This document shows positions 20,314 through 29,185 of a stretch of DNA of 64,000 bases, piece by piece. The stretch covers positions 4,915,001 to 4,979,000 of the forward strand of contig NZ_AP014637.1 in NCBI RefSeq assembly GCF_000829415.1, in the 5' to 3' direction. Origin of the DNA: Pseudomonas sp. StFLB209. Its GTDB lineage: Bacteria > Pseudomonadota > Gammaproteobacteria > Pseudomonadales > Pseudomonadaceae. Each line of letters starts with the position of its first letter. Within the stretch, counting starts at the first letter, position 1. The translations under genes and the position numbers were made by a program. The notes beneath the pieces were generated by a model that saw nothing but the letters and a program-made list of their open reading frames with translations, was not told where the DNA came from and did no database searches.

Positions 20314-22317
20314 ATGAGTTCTGCCTCCCTGATAAAGGCTTCCACCGAGAAGCCAAGGGTCAACCGCGTGGTGTTCTTCACTTCGGCGCTGTTGGTCCTG
20401 CTATTGACTGCCTTGCTGATCGCTGCACCCCAAACCGCTGGCCGTGTGCTGGGGCAGGCCCAGGCCTGGCTGTCGCGCAATTTCGGCTGGTATTACATGT
20501 TGATGATTGCCGCTTACCTGGTGTTCGTGATCGGTATCGCGTTCAGCTCATTCGGTAAACTCAAACTGGGCAGCAAGGATGATCAGCCCGATTTCAGCTA
20601 CGGCGCCTGGGCCGGCATGCTGTTCTCTTCCGGCATCGGCATTTCATTGTTGTACTTCGGCGCTTCCGAGCCGCTGGACCATTACTTCAATCCGCCCGAG
20701 GGCCCTGCGGCCAGCCTGGAGGCGGCGCGGCAGGGGCTGCAATTGACCTTTCTGCACTGGGGGCTGCATGGCTGGGCGATCTACGCGCTGGTCGGGCTGG
20801 CGGTGGCGTACTTCGCCTACCGGCACAACCAGCCGCTGGCACTGCGCTCGGCGCTGTACCCGCTGATGGGTGAACGTTGGGTCAAGGGCGTGGCGGGAGA
20901 CACCGTCGACATCTTCGGCATGTTCGTGACCCTGCTGGGCCTGGTCACCAACCTGGGCATCGGTTCGATGCAGGTGGCCTCAGGGCTGGAGTATCTGTTT
21001 GGCATCGAGCACAGCAACAGCAACCTGCTGATCGTCATTCTGGTGATGAGCACTGTGGCGACCATTGCGGCGGTTTCCGGTGTCGAAAACGGTATTCGCC
21101 GCCTGTCGAACCTGAACATCGTGCTGTTCAGCAGCCTGTTGTTGTTCGTGCTGTTGGCCGGCCCCACCCAGTACCTGCTCAACGGCTTTGTGCAGAATAT
21201 CGGCGACTACCTCAATGGCCTGGTGCTGAAGACCTTCGATCTCTACGTGTACGAGAACGCCGCCGCGCGCTCGGAGCGCTGGCTGGGACTGTGGACCGTG
21301 TTCTATTGGGCGTGGTGGATTTCCTGGGGGCCATTCGTGGGCATGTTCATCGCCCGAATCTCCCGTGGCCGCACGGTGCGCGAGCTGGTCGCCGGCGTGC
21401 TGTTGATCCCGCTGGGCTTCACCCTGGCCTGGCTGTCGATTTTCGGTAATACCGCACTGGACCTAGTGATCAACGGCGGCGCTGCGGAGCTGGGCAAGAT
21501 CGCCGTGGAACAGCCGGCCATGTCGATCTATAAACTGCTGGAGTACTTCCCGGCCGCCAAGGTGGTGGTCGGGGTGGCAATTTTCGTCGGCTTCGTGCTG
21601 TTCCTGACCCCGGCCGATTCCGGTGCGGTGATGATGGCCAACCTTTCCTGCAAGGGCGGCGATGTGGACGAAGACGCACCGCACTGGATGCGCATCGTCT
21701 GGTCGGCGATCATCACCCTGGTGACCATCGGGCTGTTGCTGGCGGGTAACTTCGAGGCGATGCAGACCATGGTCGTGCTGGCGGGGCTACCGTTCTCGGT
21801 GGTACTGGCGGTGTTTATGTACGGTTTGTACAAGGCCATGCAGCAGGACCAGTTGCAGGAACAGACCAAAGCCGAACTGGCCGCTCGCGGGCGGCGCGGT
21901 TTTGCCGAGCGGTTGGGCCAGATGGACCTGCAACCTAACCAGGCCACGGTGCAGCGCTTCATGGATCAACACGTCAGTCCCGCGCTGAAGGACGCCGTGC
22001 TGCAATTGCAGGAGCGGGGTTTTGAGGTGGTCAGCCGGGTAGGGCAGTCGCGCTCGATGATGGGTTTGCGCATTGATCTGGAGGAGGGCAACCCGTTCGT
22101 TTACGAAGTCAGCCTGGATGGTTATCTGGCGGCACCGAATGACCTCGGCAGTGACGGCGACAGTGAGCCACGCAGGCGTTTCTACCGGGCCGAGGTGTAT
22201 CTGTTTACCGGCAGCCAGGAGTACGACCTGATGGGCTTTACACAGGAGCAGATCACCCAGGACGTACTCGATCAGTTCGACACCCACCAACATCGCCTGG
22301 ACCGGGTGTATACCTGA
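20314..22317 (+). CDS. betT: BCCT-family choline transporter BetT
   Basis: A 667-residue high-affinity choline importer of the betaine/choline/carnitine family, driven by ion symport. About 12 hydrophobic segments fill residues 15-510. The BCCT signature segment with Trp residues is visible in GLWTVFYWAWWISWGPFVGMF. A long hydrophilic C-terminal domain (from about residue 515) matches the osmosensing tail of BetT-type proteins. The ATG at 20314 follows TTGGAG; an earlier in-frame start at 20239 would add 25 residues unlike the family. It feeds substrate to BetA-BetB, encoded divergently. Confidence 0.9.
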   Translation: MSSASLIKASTEKPRVNRVVFFTSALLVLLLTALLIAAPQTAGRVLGQAQAWLSRNFGWYYMLMIAAYLVFVIGIAFSSFGKLKLGSKDDQPDFSYGAWAGMLFSSGIGISLLYFGASEPLDHYFNPPEGPAASLEAARQGLQLTFLHWGLHGWAIYALVGLAVAYFAYRHNQPLALRSALYPLMGERWVKGVAGDTVDIFGMFVTLLGLVTNLGIGSMQVASGLEYLFGIEHSNSNLLIVILVMSTVATIAAVSGVENGIRRLSNLNIVLFSSLLLFVLLAGPTQYLLNGFVQNIGDYLNGLVLKTFDLYVYENAAARSERWLGLWTVFYWAWWISWGPFVGMFIARISRGRTVRELVAGVLLIPLGFTLAWLSIFGNTALDLVINGGAAELGKIAVEQPAMSIYKLLEYFPAAKVVVGVAIFVGFVLFLTPADSGAVMMANLSCKGGDVDEDAPHWMRIVWSAIITLVTIGLLLAGNFEAMQTMVVLAGLPFSVVLAVFMYGLYKAMQQDQLQEQTKAELAARGRRGFAERLGQMDLQPNQATVQRFMDQHVSPALKDAVLQLQERGFEVVSRVGQSRSMMGLRIDLEEGNPFVYEVSLDGYLAAPNDLGSDGDSEPRRRFYRAEVYLFTGSQEYDLMGFTQEQITQDVLDQFDTHQHRLDRVYT

Positions 22318-22320
22318 GCC

Positions 22321-22387
22321 GTAGGAGCGGCTTCAGCCGCGAAGGCTTCAAAGCTCAAGCGTATAGCCGCCTGGCCGCTCCTACGAG
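22321..22387. repeat. REP element after betT
   Basis: GTAGGAGCGGC (22321-22331) is repeated in inverted form as GCCGCTCCTAC (22374-22384), enclosing an inner GCGGCTTCAGCCGC dyad. This is a standard pseudomonad REP and a plausible transcript end for betT. Confidence 0.7.
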
Positions 22388-22396
22388 GTGGCGCCA

Positions 22397-22420
22397 ATCA
22401 TTTGATGGAAATCAAATGAT
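22397..22420. promoter_or_regulatory. Perfect 10-bp inverted repeat upstream of the second LLM monooxygenase
   Basis: ATCATTTGAT and ATCAAATGAT are separated by GGAA, and a further ATCATTCGCATGAT half-palindrome follows directly. The AT-rich dyad lies 135 bp before the 22555 start. It could be an operator for a dimeric regulator; it lacks the GC-rich stem and T-run of an intrinsic terminator. Confidence 0.5.
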
Positions 22421-22493
22421 CAATCATTCGCATGATTTGGAATTAGATTATGTCCAAAGCGAATTTCACACGATCCCGGCAAGTGGTTAGCTT

Positions 22494-22510
22494 ATAACCA
22501 TATCGGTTAT
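22494..22510. promoter_or_regulatory. ATAACC-N5-GGTTAT dyad near the LLM gene promoter
   Basis: A perfect 6-bp inverted repeat with a 5-bp spacer lies 45 bp before the ATG at 22555, where it could overlap the promoter. The half-site resembles the GTTATAACC stretch ahead of the 15010 gene, which would fit common control of the two LLM genes. Confidence 0.45.
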
Positions 22511-22554
22511 TCAGAGCGATCCAATAGATCGCCAGACGCAAGGGATCGGACACA

Positions 22555-23874
22555 ATGAGCAAGCGACAGATCAAACTCGGCGCCCTGACCATGGGTTGCG
22601 GCGGGCCGGGCAAGCACAACCTGTGGCTTGATCCGCAGTTGCCGGCCGATGCCAGTGTGAACATCGACTGGTACATCGACATCGCCCGCCAGGCAGAAGC
22701 CGCACTGTTCGATCTGATTTTCATCGTCGACAGCCAGTTCATCACTCCCGGCTCGCCCTCGCATTACCTCAACCGGCTGGAACCGCTGACCCTGTTATCA
22801 GCGCTGGCGGTCAGCACCAGACACATCGGCCTGGTCGGCACCCTGACCACTTCCTATAACGCGCCGTTCAACGTCGCCCGGCGTCTGGCGTCGCTGGACC
22901 TGATCAGCAAGGGCCGCGCTGGCTGGAATGTAGTTACCAGCGGCGACGCCGGCACCTCAGGCAACTATGGGCTGGACGAGCACTACGACTACGACACCCG
23001 CTACAGCCGCGCCCAAGAGCACGTCGAGGTGGTGCAAAAGCTGTGGCACTCCTATGAGGACGATGCCTTCACCCGTGACCGCAGCACAGGCGAGTTTCTC
23101 GACACCAGCAAGCTGCACGCCCTGCATCACAAAGGCGAACATTTCTCGGTGGCCGGGCCGCTGAACATCCAGCGTTCGCCGCAGGGCCAGCCGGTGATTT
23201 TCCAGGCCGGTGACTCGCAGCAGGGCCGCGAGCTGGGCGCCGCCACGGCGGATGTGATTTTCACCCACGCCGCCAGCATCGAGCAGGGCCAGGCGTTCTA
23301 CCGCGATATAAAAGAACGTGCCCGGCGCCTGGGGCGTGACCCCGAGCAGATCCTGATCCTGCCGGGCGCCGAGATTTACGTGGGCGATACCGACCAACAC
23401 GCCCGGGAAATCGAGCGCCACTACCATCAGCAAGACCACAGCTTCGAACTGGCGCTCAAGGAGTTCGGGCGTAACTTCGGCTGGCACGATTTCAGTCAAT
23501 ACGACCTCGACGCGCCATTCCCGCAAGAGAGCCTGGAATACGCGCGCAGCAGCTTCTTCACCAACGCCAAACGGATTGCCGATCAGGCTCGGGAAAAGGG
23601 CTTCAGCTTGCGCCAGGCTGTGGAGTTTGGCCGACAACTGCGGCCGGGGGCGTTTGTTGGCTCGGCTGAAACCGTGGCGGCGAAATTGACCGAATGGTTC
23701 GAGGCGCGTGCGGTGGATGGCTACAACATCTATATCGGCCATCCGGGGCAGTTCAAGCGCTTCACTCAGGAGGTGATTCCGCTGTTGCAGGAGCGCGGGG
23801 TGTATCGCCGCGAATATGAAGGCAGCACGTTGCGCGAAAGCCTGGGGCTGGAGATTCCGCAGTTCAGTCGCTGA
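22555..23874 (+). CDS. LLM-class FMN-dependent monooxygenase (NtaA/DmoA type), second copy
   Basis: A 439-residue luciferase-like monooxygenase. Visible family motifs: MGCGGPGKHNLW at residues 13-24, YNAPFNVARRLASLDLIS.GRAGWNVVTS near residues 101-128, the segment YDTRYSRAQEHVEVVQKLWHS and QPVIFQAGDSQQG. It shares the architecture of the gene at 15010 but is clearly diverged, so different substrates are likely. It stands alone between betT and a DUF2251-like gene. A role in organosulfur or chelator oxidation is inferred from the family only. Confidence 0.83.
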   Translation: MSKRQIKLGALTMGCGGPGKHNLWLDPQLPADASVNIDWYIDIARQAEAALFDLIFIVDSQFITPGSPSHYLNRLEPLTLLSALAVSTRHIGLVGTLTTSYNAPFNVARRLASLDLISKGRAGWNVVTSGDAGTSGNYGLDEHYDYDTRYSRAQEHVEVVQKLWHSYEDDAFTRDRSTGEFLDTSKLHALHHKGEHFSVAGPLNIQRSPQGQPVIFQAGDSQQGRELGAATADVIFTHAASIEQGQAFYRDIKERARRLGRDPEQILILPGAEIYVGDTDQHAREIERHYHQQDHSFELALKEFGRNFGWHDFSQYDLDAPFPQESLEYARSSFFTNAKRIADQAREKGFSLRQAVEFGRQLRPGAFVGSAETVAAKLTEWFEARAVDGYNIYIGHPGQFKRFTQEVIPLLQERGVYRREYEGSTLRESLGLEIPQFSR

Positions 23875-23987
23875 TCAGAAGCACTGCACCGCTGTGGCAG
23901 CGACCTAGGGCGCGAAAGGGCCAGTAAGGGATAAAAATCCTCCGCCGATGGTCAGCATGTCACTGACATTTTCGAAGGAACAGTCTC

Positions 23988-24392
23988 ATGACGATCTACC
24001 TGGCTGGCGAAAGCACCTTGCAGGTTGGAACCCCTTTGGTCCTTGAAGCGCCAGCGCAGGAGGGGCCGTATGTGGTGGTATTTGAAGACGATGAGGACAC
24101 AGGCTACTTCTACGCCTTGGACACCAGTGCTGACGGCAATCCGATTCAGGATGCCTTGCATATCTATAACGTCAGCAATGTATCTGACCGTAATCAGCCA
24201 TCGACAGTGAAAATCGGCTGGTCCACCGACCATCGCAAGGCGGTGCTGCTGATCAATGATTATCCTCACGCGATTTTCGATTTCGACAGCAAACAGGGTT
24301 ATTGCCGCAGCGGTTTCCCGGAGCCGGCGGGTAACGGTTGGTCGCAGAAGGGGCACGATTGGGATGACGAGGCGCTGAATCTTTTTGCCTGA
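23988..24392 (+). CDS. Small DUF2251-like protein
   Basis: A 134-residue soluble, acidic protein with no signal peptide. The pattern GPYVVVFEDDEDTGYFYALD, then ALHIYNVSNVSDR, then NDYPHAIFDF and GYCRSGFP resembles the uncharacterised DUF2251 family as I recall it. The function is unknown. A possible ribosome site, GAAGGAAC, lies just before the ATG. It is followed by a minus-strand chemoreceptor gene, so it is probably monocistronic. Confidence 0.65.
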   Translation: MTIYLAGESTLQVGTPLVLEAPAQEGPYVVVFEDDEDTGYFYALDTSADGNPIQDALHIYNVSNVSDRNQPSTVKIGWSTDHRKAVLLINDYPHAIFDFDSKQGYCRSGFPEPAGNGWSQKGHDWDDEALNLFA

Positions 24393-24434
24393 GCCTTTTG
24401 GCCTTACCCCCGGCGCACGGCGTCGCCGGACCAT

Positions 24435-26042
24435 TCAAAGCCGGAAACGCATCACGCTTGCCTGCATCCCCTCAGCAATATTGCCCAGCCGCTGGGCAGC
24501 GGCAGCCAGGTCATTCATGACCTGGGTGTTGTCGTGTGCCATGCGGGCGATCAATTCGACCTGTTGCGCAACCTCCTGACTGGCCCGGGATTGTTCGGTG
24601 ATGGTCTGGGAGATTTCTTCGACCACAGTCGCCGACTGACGCGCGCCCTGACGAATCTGCCTGATCGAATCGCCTGCCTGCGTGGCCAGTGCCACACCTT
24701 CACGTACCCGAGAGACGCCGGTCTGCATGCTGTCGACCGCCTGGCCGGTGCTTTGCCGGATGCGCTCGATCATTGCGGTGATTTCCCGGGTCGATTGCGC
24801 GGTACGTGCAGCCAGACCGCGCACTTCGTCCGCCACCACGGCAAAGCCTCTGCCGGCTTCACCGGCGCGGGCCGCTTCGATGGCGGCATTAAGCGCGAGC
24901 AGGTTGGTCTGTTCGGCGATGCTGTTAATCACCTGGATGATCGAGTGAATCTCTTCCGAACTCTGGCCCAGCGCCGTGATGGTTTCTGAAGAACGGTTGA
25001 CCGCTACGTCGATACCCTGCATGCCGTCCACCACGTTGAGAATCACGTCGCCGCCGTCACTGGCCAGGCGTTCAGACTGGCTGGAGAACGACTGTGCATC
25101 CCGGGCATGCTCAGCGATCCTGGTGATGTTGGTGATCATCTGTTCAGTTGCCGCGGCCATGCTTGAAGCGCTTTGCGACTGCTGGCTGGCGCGCTGTACC
25201 AGGCTGGTAGAGGACTGTCCCAACTCCTGGACGACACTGTGCAGCAGCTGGTTTTCCTGCTGAATTGCCTGGATCATCTGCCGCAGGTTATCGCGCATCT
25301 CAGCCAATGCACGCAGCAGCCGTCCGGTTTCATCGCGGTCGTGTGCGTCAATTTCGCCGGTGAGGTCGCCCTGGGCAATGCGTTCGGCAATACGCATGGT
25401 GCTGCCCAGTGGCCGCAGCACCGAACGCAGCAGTTGTAGCGTGCACAGCAACATCACCACAGTGACCAGAGCGATCCCGCCGCTCAGGACGGTGACGCTC
25501 TGCTGCAGCGCAGCGCGGCTTTGTTGCCGGGTGGCGTCGGCATTGTTGCTGATCAGGTCGCTGAGTGCTGAATTGCGCTCTTCAAGCTCCTTGAACGTAT
25601 TCAAAAACGATGGCAGTTGCGCGCGTGCCTGCTCAGGCGACTCCAGTGCCAGACGAATGATCGAAGTGGCACTGTTTATATACGCTTCGAGGAGCGGTTG
25701 CAGGTCACCGATCGCCTGCTTCAGATCGGCATCAAGGGGCAGGGCGAGGTTGTTCTGGACCACGGTACGGAACCACTTCGCATGCTCATCGAGGTCGGCC
25801 AGCACCTGCTCCACTTCGGCCTTGTACTGACGATCGACCAGCAGCGCCGCCAGCACATCGGCACGCAGGGCATCGTGCATCATGTCGCCCTCCATATGAT
25901 TACGAATCGCGGTCAGGCTGTCGTCATTGCGGGTCAGAGCGGTGTTCTGGACATGCTGCCCGAGCAGCCCGGCGGCACCGAGTAACCAGACGGCGAGAGT
26001 GCCGACCAGGCCGAAACCGATAATCTTCTGGCGAATATTCAT
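24435..26042 (-). CDS. Methyl-accepting chemotaxis protein
   Basis: A 535-residue transmembrane chemoreceptor. TM1 is at residues 7-28, a periplasmic helical ligand-binding domain of about 155 residues follows (four-helix-bundle type by size and heptad pattern), and TM2 is near 190-212. A HAMP domain comes next ([23 protein letters not shown]). The conserved hairpin tip [21 protein letters not shown]...[13 protein letters not shown] is complete, so it can signal through CheA/CheW. The ATG at 26042 ([14 protein letters not shown]) follows AGGGATG; the longer open frame upstream is read-through. It is divergent from the guanidine operon, so the ligand might be a nitrogen compound, but that is speculation. 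Confidence 0.9.
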   Translation of the reverse strand: MNIRQKIIGFGLVGTLAVWLLGAAGLLGQHVQNTALTRNDDSLTAIRNHMEGDMMHDALRADVLAALLVDRQYKAEVEQVLADLDEHAKWFRTVVQNNLALPLDADLKQAIGDLQPLLEAYINSATSIIRLALESPEQARAQLPSFLNTFKELEERNSALSDLISNNADATRQQSRAALQQSVTVLSGGIALVTVVMLLCTLQLLRSVLRPLGSTMRIAERIAQGDLTGEIDAHDRDETGRLLRALAEMRDNLRQMIQAIQQENQLLHSVVQELGQSSTSLVQRASQQSQSASSMAAATEQMITNITRIAEHARDAQSFSSQSERLASDGGDVILNVVDGMQGIDVAVNRSSETITALGQSSEEIHSIIQVINSIAEQTNLLALNAAIEAARAGEAGRGFAVVADEVRGLAARTAQSTREITAMIERIRQSTGQAVDSMQTGVSRVREGVALATQAGDSIRQIRQGARQSATVVEEISQTITEQSRASQEVAQQVELIARMAHDNTQVMNDLAAAAQRLGNIAEGMQASVMRFRL

Positions 26043-26281
26043 GATGCGACATCCCTGATTCAGCAGTTTGAGCCAAGCATAGATTGTGATGGGCGGTATT
26101 GTCTTGTAGCGCGGCGCAGCACTCAGGCCAAGCAACGCCCTAATGGAGTGCGGTGCGCCCCACACGAGCGCACAGGCCCTGCGTGATCGCTTGCCAGAAA
26201 ACCGCGCAGCGACGCTCGTGTTGGCCCGTGAGGGCCGACTGGCAAGGCTGCCAGGCTGATCAAAGCGCCTGCCCGACATGT
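26043..26281. other. Intergenic region between the chemoreceptor and the guanidine operon promoter
   Basis: No gene is supported here. An open minus-strand frame continues upstream of the chemoreceptor but has no start context or family resemblance. Upstream activator sites for a sigma-54 promoter would be expected here; no clear NtrC palindrome was recognised by eye. Confidence 0.4.
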
Positions 26282-26297
26282 TGGCACGCCTCTGGCA
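26282..26297 (+). promoter_or_regulatory. Putative sigma-54 (-24/-12) promoter of the guanidine operon
   Basis: TGGCACG-CCTC-TGGCA matches the RpoN consensus TGGCACG-N4-TTGCA at all but one position, with the invariant GG and GC correctly spaced. Transcription would begin about 26308-26310, placing the riboswitch about 40 nt into the leader. Sigma-54 control would tie guanidine use to nitrogen limitation. Confidence 0.7.
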
Positions 26298-26347
26298 TTA
26301 GCCTTGGTGTGCGGGAGTAGCGCGAGCTATAGCACCAAAATCTGAAA

Positions 26348-26452
26348 ATGGTTGGCTAGGGTTCCGGCTTGCGAAAGCGAGCGTCAGGTCCGAGAGCTGA
26401 CGACCTCCAGTTGAGGTTACACGGCGGGATAAAAGCCCGGGAGACAGACCAC
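26348..26452 (+). ncRNA. Guanidine-I (ykkC subtype 1) riboswitch
   Basis: The conserved ykkC blocks are all present in order: CTAGGGTTCCG near 26356-26366, GGTCCGAGAG near 26387-26396, then ACACGGCGGGATAAAAGCCC and CGGGAGA near 26419-26444. The terminal GGTT/GACC pairing can close P1. Guanidine-I riboswitches switch genes on when they bind guanidinium. About 65 nt separate the aptamer from the first ATG at 26511. The operon downstream encodes guanidine uptake and degradation, which fits the ligand. Confidence 0.95.
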
Positions 26453-26510
26453 CTGATGCAACGGGTGTCGCGCTGCTCCTTGTCCGTCCACAGTCAACTG
26501 GAGTCCCTCC

Positions 26511-27578
26511 ATGCGAAAGTCATTTGTTAGCGCTGTTCTGGCCGCAAGCCTTGTGCTGTTCGCCAGCCCTCATTCCAAAGCCGCGGTCAAAACCGACTTC
26601 GACATCTGCTGGACGATCTATGCAGGCTGGATGCCTTGGGAATATGCCGCCTCTGAGGGCATCATCAAAAAGTGGGCCGACAAATACGGCATCCACATCA
26701 AGCTCACTCAGGTTAACGATTACGTAGAGTCGATCAACCAGTACACGGCTGGCCAGTTCGATGGCTGCTCGATGACCAATATGGACGCATTGACCATTCC
26801 GGCCGCGGGCGGCGTCGACAGCACCGCGTTGATCGTCGGCGACTATTCCAATGGTAACGACGGTGTGGTGCTCAAGGGCAAGGGCAAGACGCTGCAAGAC
26901 CTCAAGGGCATGAACGTCAATCTGGTCGAGCTGTCGGTTTCCCATTACTTGCTCGCCCGGGGCCTGGATACTGTCGGGCTCAAGGAGCGGGACCTGAAGG
27001 TCATCAATACCTCCGATGCCGATATTGCCGCTGCCTTCGATACCCCTGATGTGCAGGCGGTGACCACCTGGAATCCGATGCTGGCCGAGATCACCGCCAA
27101 GCCGGATGTGACCCAGGTGTTCGATTCCAGCAAGATCCCCGGCGAGATTCTGGACCTGTTGGTCGTCAATACCCAGACCCTGCAAGACAACCCCGCGCTG
27201 GGCAAGGCCCTTACCGGCGCCTGGTATGAAGTCATGGCCTTGATGGCCAGCCAGTCAGCAGAGCAGCAACGCGCCCTGGAACACATGGCCAAGGCCTCCG
27301 GCACCAGCCTGGACGGCTTCAAGAGCCAGCTTGCCACCACCCACTTGTTCGCCACCCCCCAGTCGGCCCTGGCATTCGTGCGCAGTCCGGAACTCGCCAA
27401 CACCATGCACAAGGTTGCTGCATTCTCCTTTGACCATGGTTTGCTGGGCGACGGCGCCGTAGACAGCGGCGCCGTGGGGATGAGCTTTGCCAGCGGCCAG
27501 GTGCTTGGCAACCAGGCCAACCTCAAGCTGAGGTTCGATCCGGCCTACGTGCAGATGGCTGCTGACGGTTCGCTTTGA
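26511..27578 (+). CDS. ABC transporter substrate-binding protein (guanidine/urea-carboxylase-linked)
   Basis: A 355-residue periplasmic binding protein with a Sec signal peptide in the first 25 residues (MRKSFVSAVLAASLVLF, cleavage near SKAA). The NMT1/nitrate-taurine-type fold is suggested by DICWTIYAGWMPWEYA at the mature N-terminus and TWNPMLAEI in the second lobe. This family is regularly found with urea-carboxylase-like enzymes under ykkC control. It should capture guanidine or a guanidine-yielding compound for the permease and ATPase that follow. It is the first gene after the guanidine-I riboswitch, and the permease starts 13 bp later. Confidence 0.87.
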   Translation: MRKSFVSAVLAASLVLFASPHSKAAVKTDFDICWTIYAGWMPWEYAASEGIIKKWADKYGIHIKLTQVNDYVESINQYTAGQFDGCSMTNMDALTIPAAGGVDSTALIVGDYSNGNDGVVLKGKGKTLQDLKGMNVNLVELSVSHYLLARGLDTVGLKERDLKVINTSDADIAAAFDTPDVQAVTTWNPMLAEITAKPDVTQVFDSSKIPGEILDLLVVNTQTLQDNPALGKALTGAWYEVMALMASQSAEQQRALEHMAKASGTSLDGFKSQLATTHLFATPQSALAFVRSPELANTMHKVAAFSFDHGLLGDGAVDSGAVGMSFASGQVLGNQANLKLRFDPAYVQMAADGSL

Positions 27579-27591
27579 AAAGGGGCACATC

Positions 27592-28407
27592 ATGCGTTTG
27601 ATCAATCGCCACCCGGACCGCCCCTCACGCATGCTGCTGATGCTGCTGCCTTTCGTGTTGGTGCTGTTTGCCTATTTTGTCAGTTCAGCCCAGCGGCTGG
27701 CTGACAATCCCAATGACAAATTACTGCCTGGCGCAGCGCAGATGGGCGCAGCGATCGAGCGGGTGGCTTTTGTCGAGGACAAACGCAGCGGTGAGTACCT
27801 GCTCTGGCAGGACACCGGTTCAAGCCTCAAGCGGCTGGCCACGGGCCTGGCGATCAGTGCGGCGCTGGGGCTGTGCCTGGGGATTGCCTCCGGCGCCTTG
27901 CCCATCTTCGGCGCCTCGTTGTCGCCGCTGCTGGTGGTGATGTCGATGGTGCCACCGCTGGCGATCCTGCCGATCCTGTTCATTGTCTTTGGCCTGGGCG
28001 AGCTGTCGAAGGTGATGCTGATCGTGATCGGCATCACCCCGATCCTGGCCCGGGATCTGGAGCAGCGGGTCCGCGAAATCCCGGCGGAGCTGCTGATAAA
28101 GGCGCAAACCCTGGGGGCGACCAGCTGGACGCTGATCCTGCGGGTGGTCTTGCCGCAACTGTTACCCCGGCTGCTCATTTCGCTGCGGCTGGTGCTGGGC
28201 TCGGCCTGGCTGTTTCTGATCGCCGCTGAAGCGATCGCCTCGGAAGATGGCCTGGGTTACCGGATTTTTCTGGTACGGCGCTACCTGGCGATGGACGTGA
28301 TTTTGCCCTACGTGGTGTGGATCACGCTGCTGGCCTGGCTGACCGACTGGCTGCTCAAGACCCTCACACGCCGGGCTTTCCCTTGGTATGAAGGGGCACG
28401 CCCATGA
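27592..28407 (+). CDS. ABC transporter permease (guanidine operon)
   Basis: A 271-residue inner-membrane permease of the SsuC/TauC class with about six to seven hydrophobic segments. The ATPase-coupling loop is at about residues 165-185 (IKAQTLGATSWTLILRVVLPQLLP). It lies between the binding-protein gene and the ATPase gene, overlapping the ATPase start by 4 bp (ATGA), so translation is probably coupled. Assignment to guanidine uptake rests on the operon and the riboswitch. Confidence 0.87.
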   Translation: MRLINRHPDRPSRMLLMLLPFVLVLFAYFVSSAQRLADNPNDKLLPGAAQMGAAIERVAFVEDKRSGEYLLWQDTGSSLKRLATGLAISAALGLCLGIASGALPIFGASLSPLLVVMSMVPPLAILPILFIVFGLGELSKVMLIVIGITPILARDLEQRVREIPAELLIKAQTLGATSWTLILRVVLPQLLPRLLISLRLVLGSAWLFLIAAEAIASEDGLGYRIFLVRRYLAMDVILPYVVWITLLAWLTDWLLKTLTRRAFPWYEGARP

Positions 28408-29183
28408 GCTTTATCGAAGTCAGCAATGTCTGGCAGCAATACGGTGAGCATGTCGTGCTCGAAGGCCTGAACCTCAGTATTGCCGAAGGTGAGTTCTGCA
28501 CCATGGTGGGCGCCTCGGGCTGTGGCAAGTCGACCTTCCTGCGCATGCTGCTGGGCCAGGAACGGCCGAGCCGGGGGCAGATCCTGCTCAACGGCCAACC
28601 GCTGGTGGCCGAACCCGATTCCAGCCGGGGCGTGGTTTTCCAGCGCTATTCGGTGTTCCCGCATCTGAGTGTGCTGGACAACGTGGCGCTGGGCCTTGAG
28701 CTGCCCCGTGCGCCCTGGCTGGGCCGCCTAGTGGGGCGGGCAAAGCGTGAAGCCCGTGAGCAGGCTGCGCAACTGCTGGCCAGGGTGGGACTGACCCATG
28801 CCCAAGACAAGTACCCCAGCCAGTTGTCCGGCGGCATGCAGCAGCGTCTGGCGATTGCCCAGGCGCTGATCATGAAACCCAAGGTGCTGCTGCTCGACGA
28901 GCCGTTCGGCGCGCTGGACCCAGGCATTCGCAAGGACATGCATGCCTTGCTGCTGGAGCTGTGGCAAGAGACCGGGCTGACGGTGTTTATGGTGACCCAT
29001 GACCTGAGTGAAGGGTTCAGCCTCGGCACCCGCCTGCTGGTCTTTGACAAGGTGCGTCTGGACCCACATGCGCCCACGGCCTTCGGCTCGCGGGTGACGT
29101 ATGACCTGCCGCTTAACAGCCAACGCACCAGCGCCATGTCGGGCTTTATCCCTGAATCCTTATCGCTGCACACAGGAAGCTAA
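28404..29183 (+). CDS. ABC transporter ATP-binding protein (guanidine operon)
   Basis: A 259-residue ABC ATPase. Walker A GASGCGKST is near residues 35-43, the Q-loop region is VVFQRYSVFPHL, the signature LSGGMQQRLAIA is near 140, Walker B is [14 protein letters not shown] and the H-loop is FMVTHD. It completes the three-component importer, and the first DUF1989 gene begins only 2 bp after its stop. Confidence 0.88.
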   Translation: MSFIEVSNVWQQYGEHVVLEGLNLSIAEGEFCTMVGASGCGKSTFLRMLLGQERPSRGQILLNGQPLVAEPDSSRGVVFQRYSVFPHLSVLDNVALGLELPRAPWLGRLVGRAKREAREQAAQLLARVGLTHAQDKYPSQLSGGMQQRLAIAQALIMKPKVLLLDEPFGALDPGIRKDMHALLLELWQETGLTVFMVTHDLSEGFSLGTRLLVFDKVRLDPHAPTAFGSRVTYDLPLNSQRTSAMSGFIPESLSLHTGS

Positions 29184-29185
29184 TC

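Noticed and set aside
26043..26279. Longer chemoreceptor starting at 26279
   Set aside because: The extra 79 residues are Arg/Pro-rich and precede a typical MCP start ([11 protein letters not shown]) with its own ribosome site.
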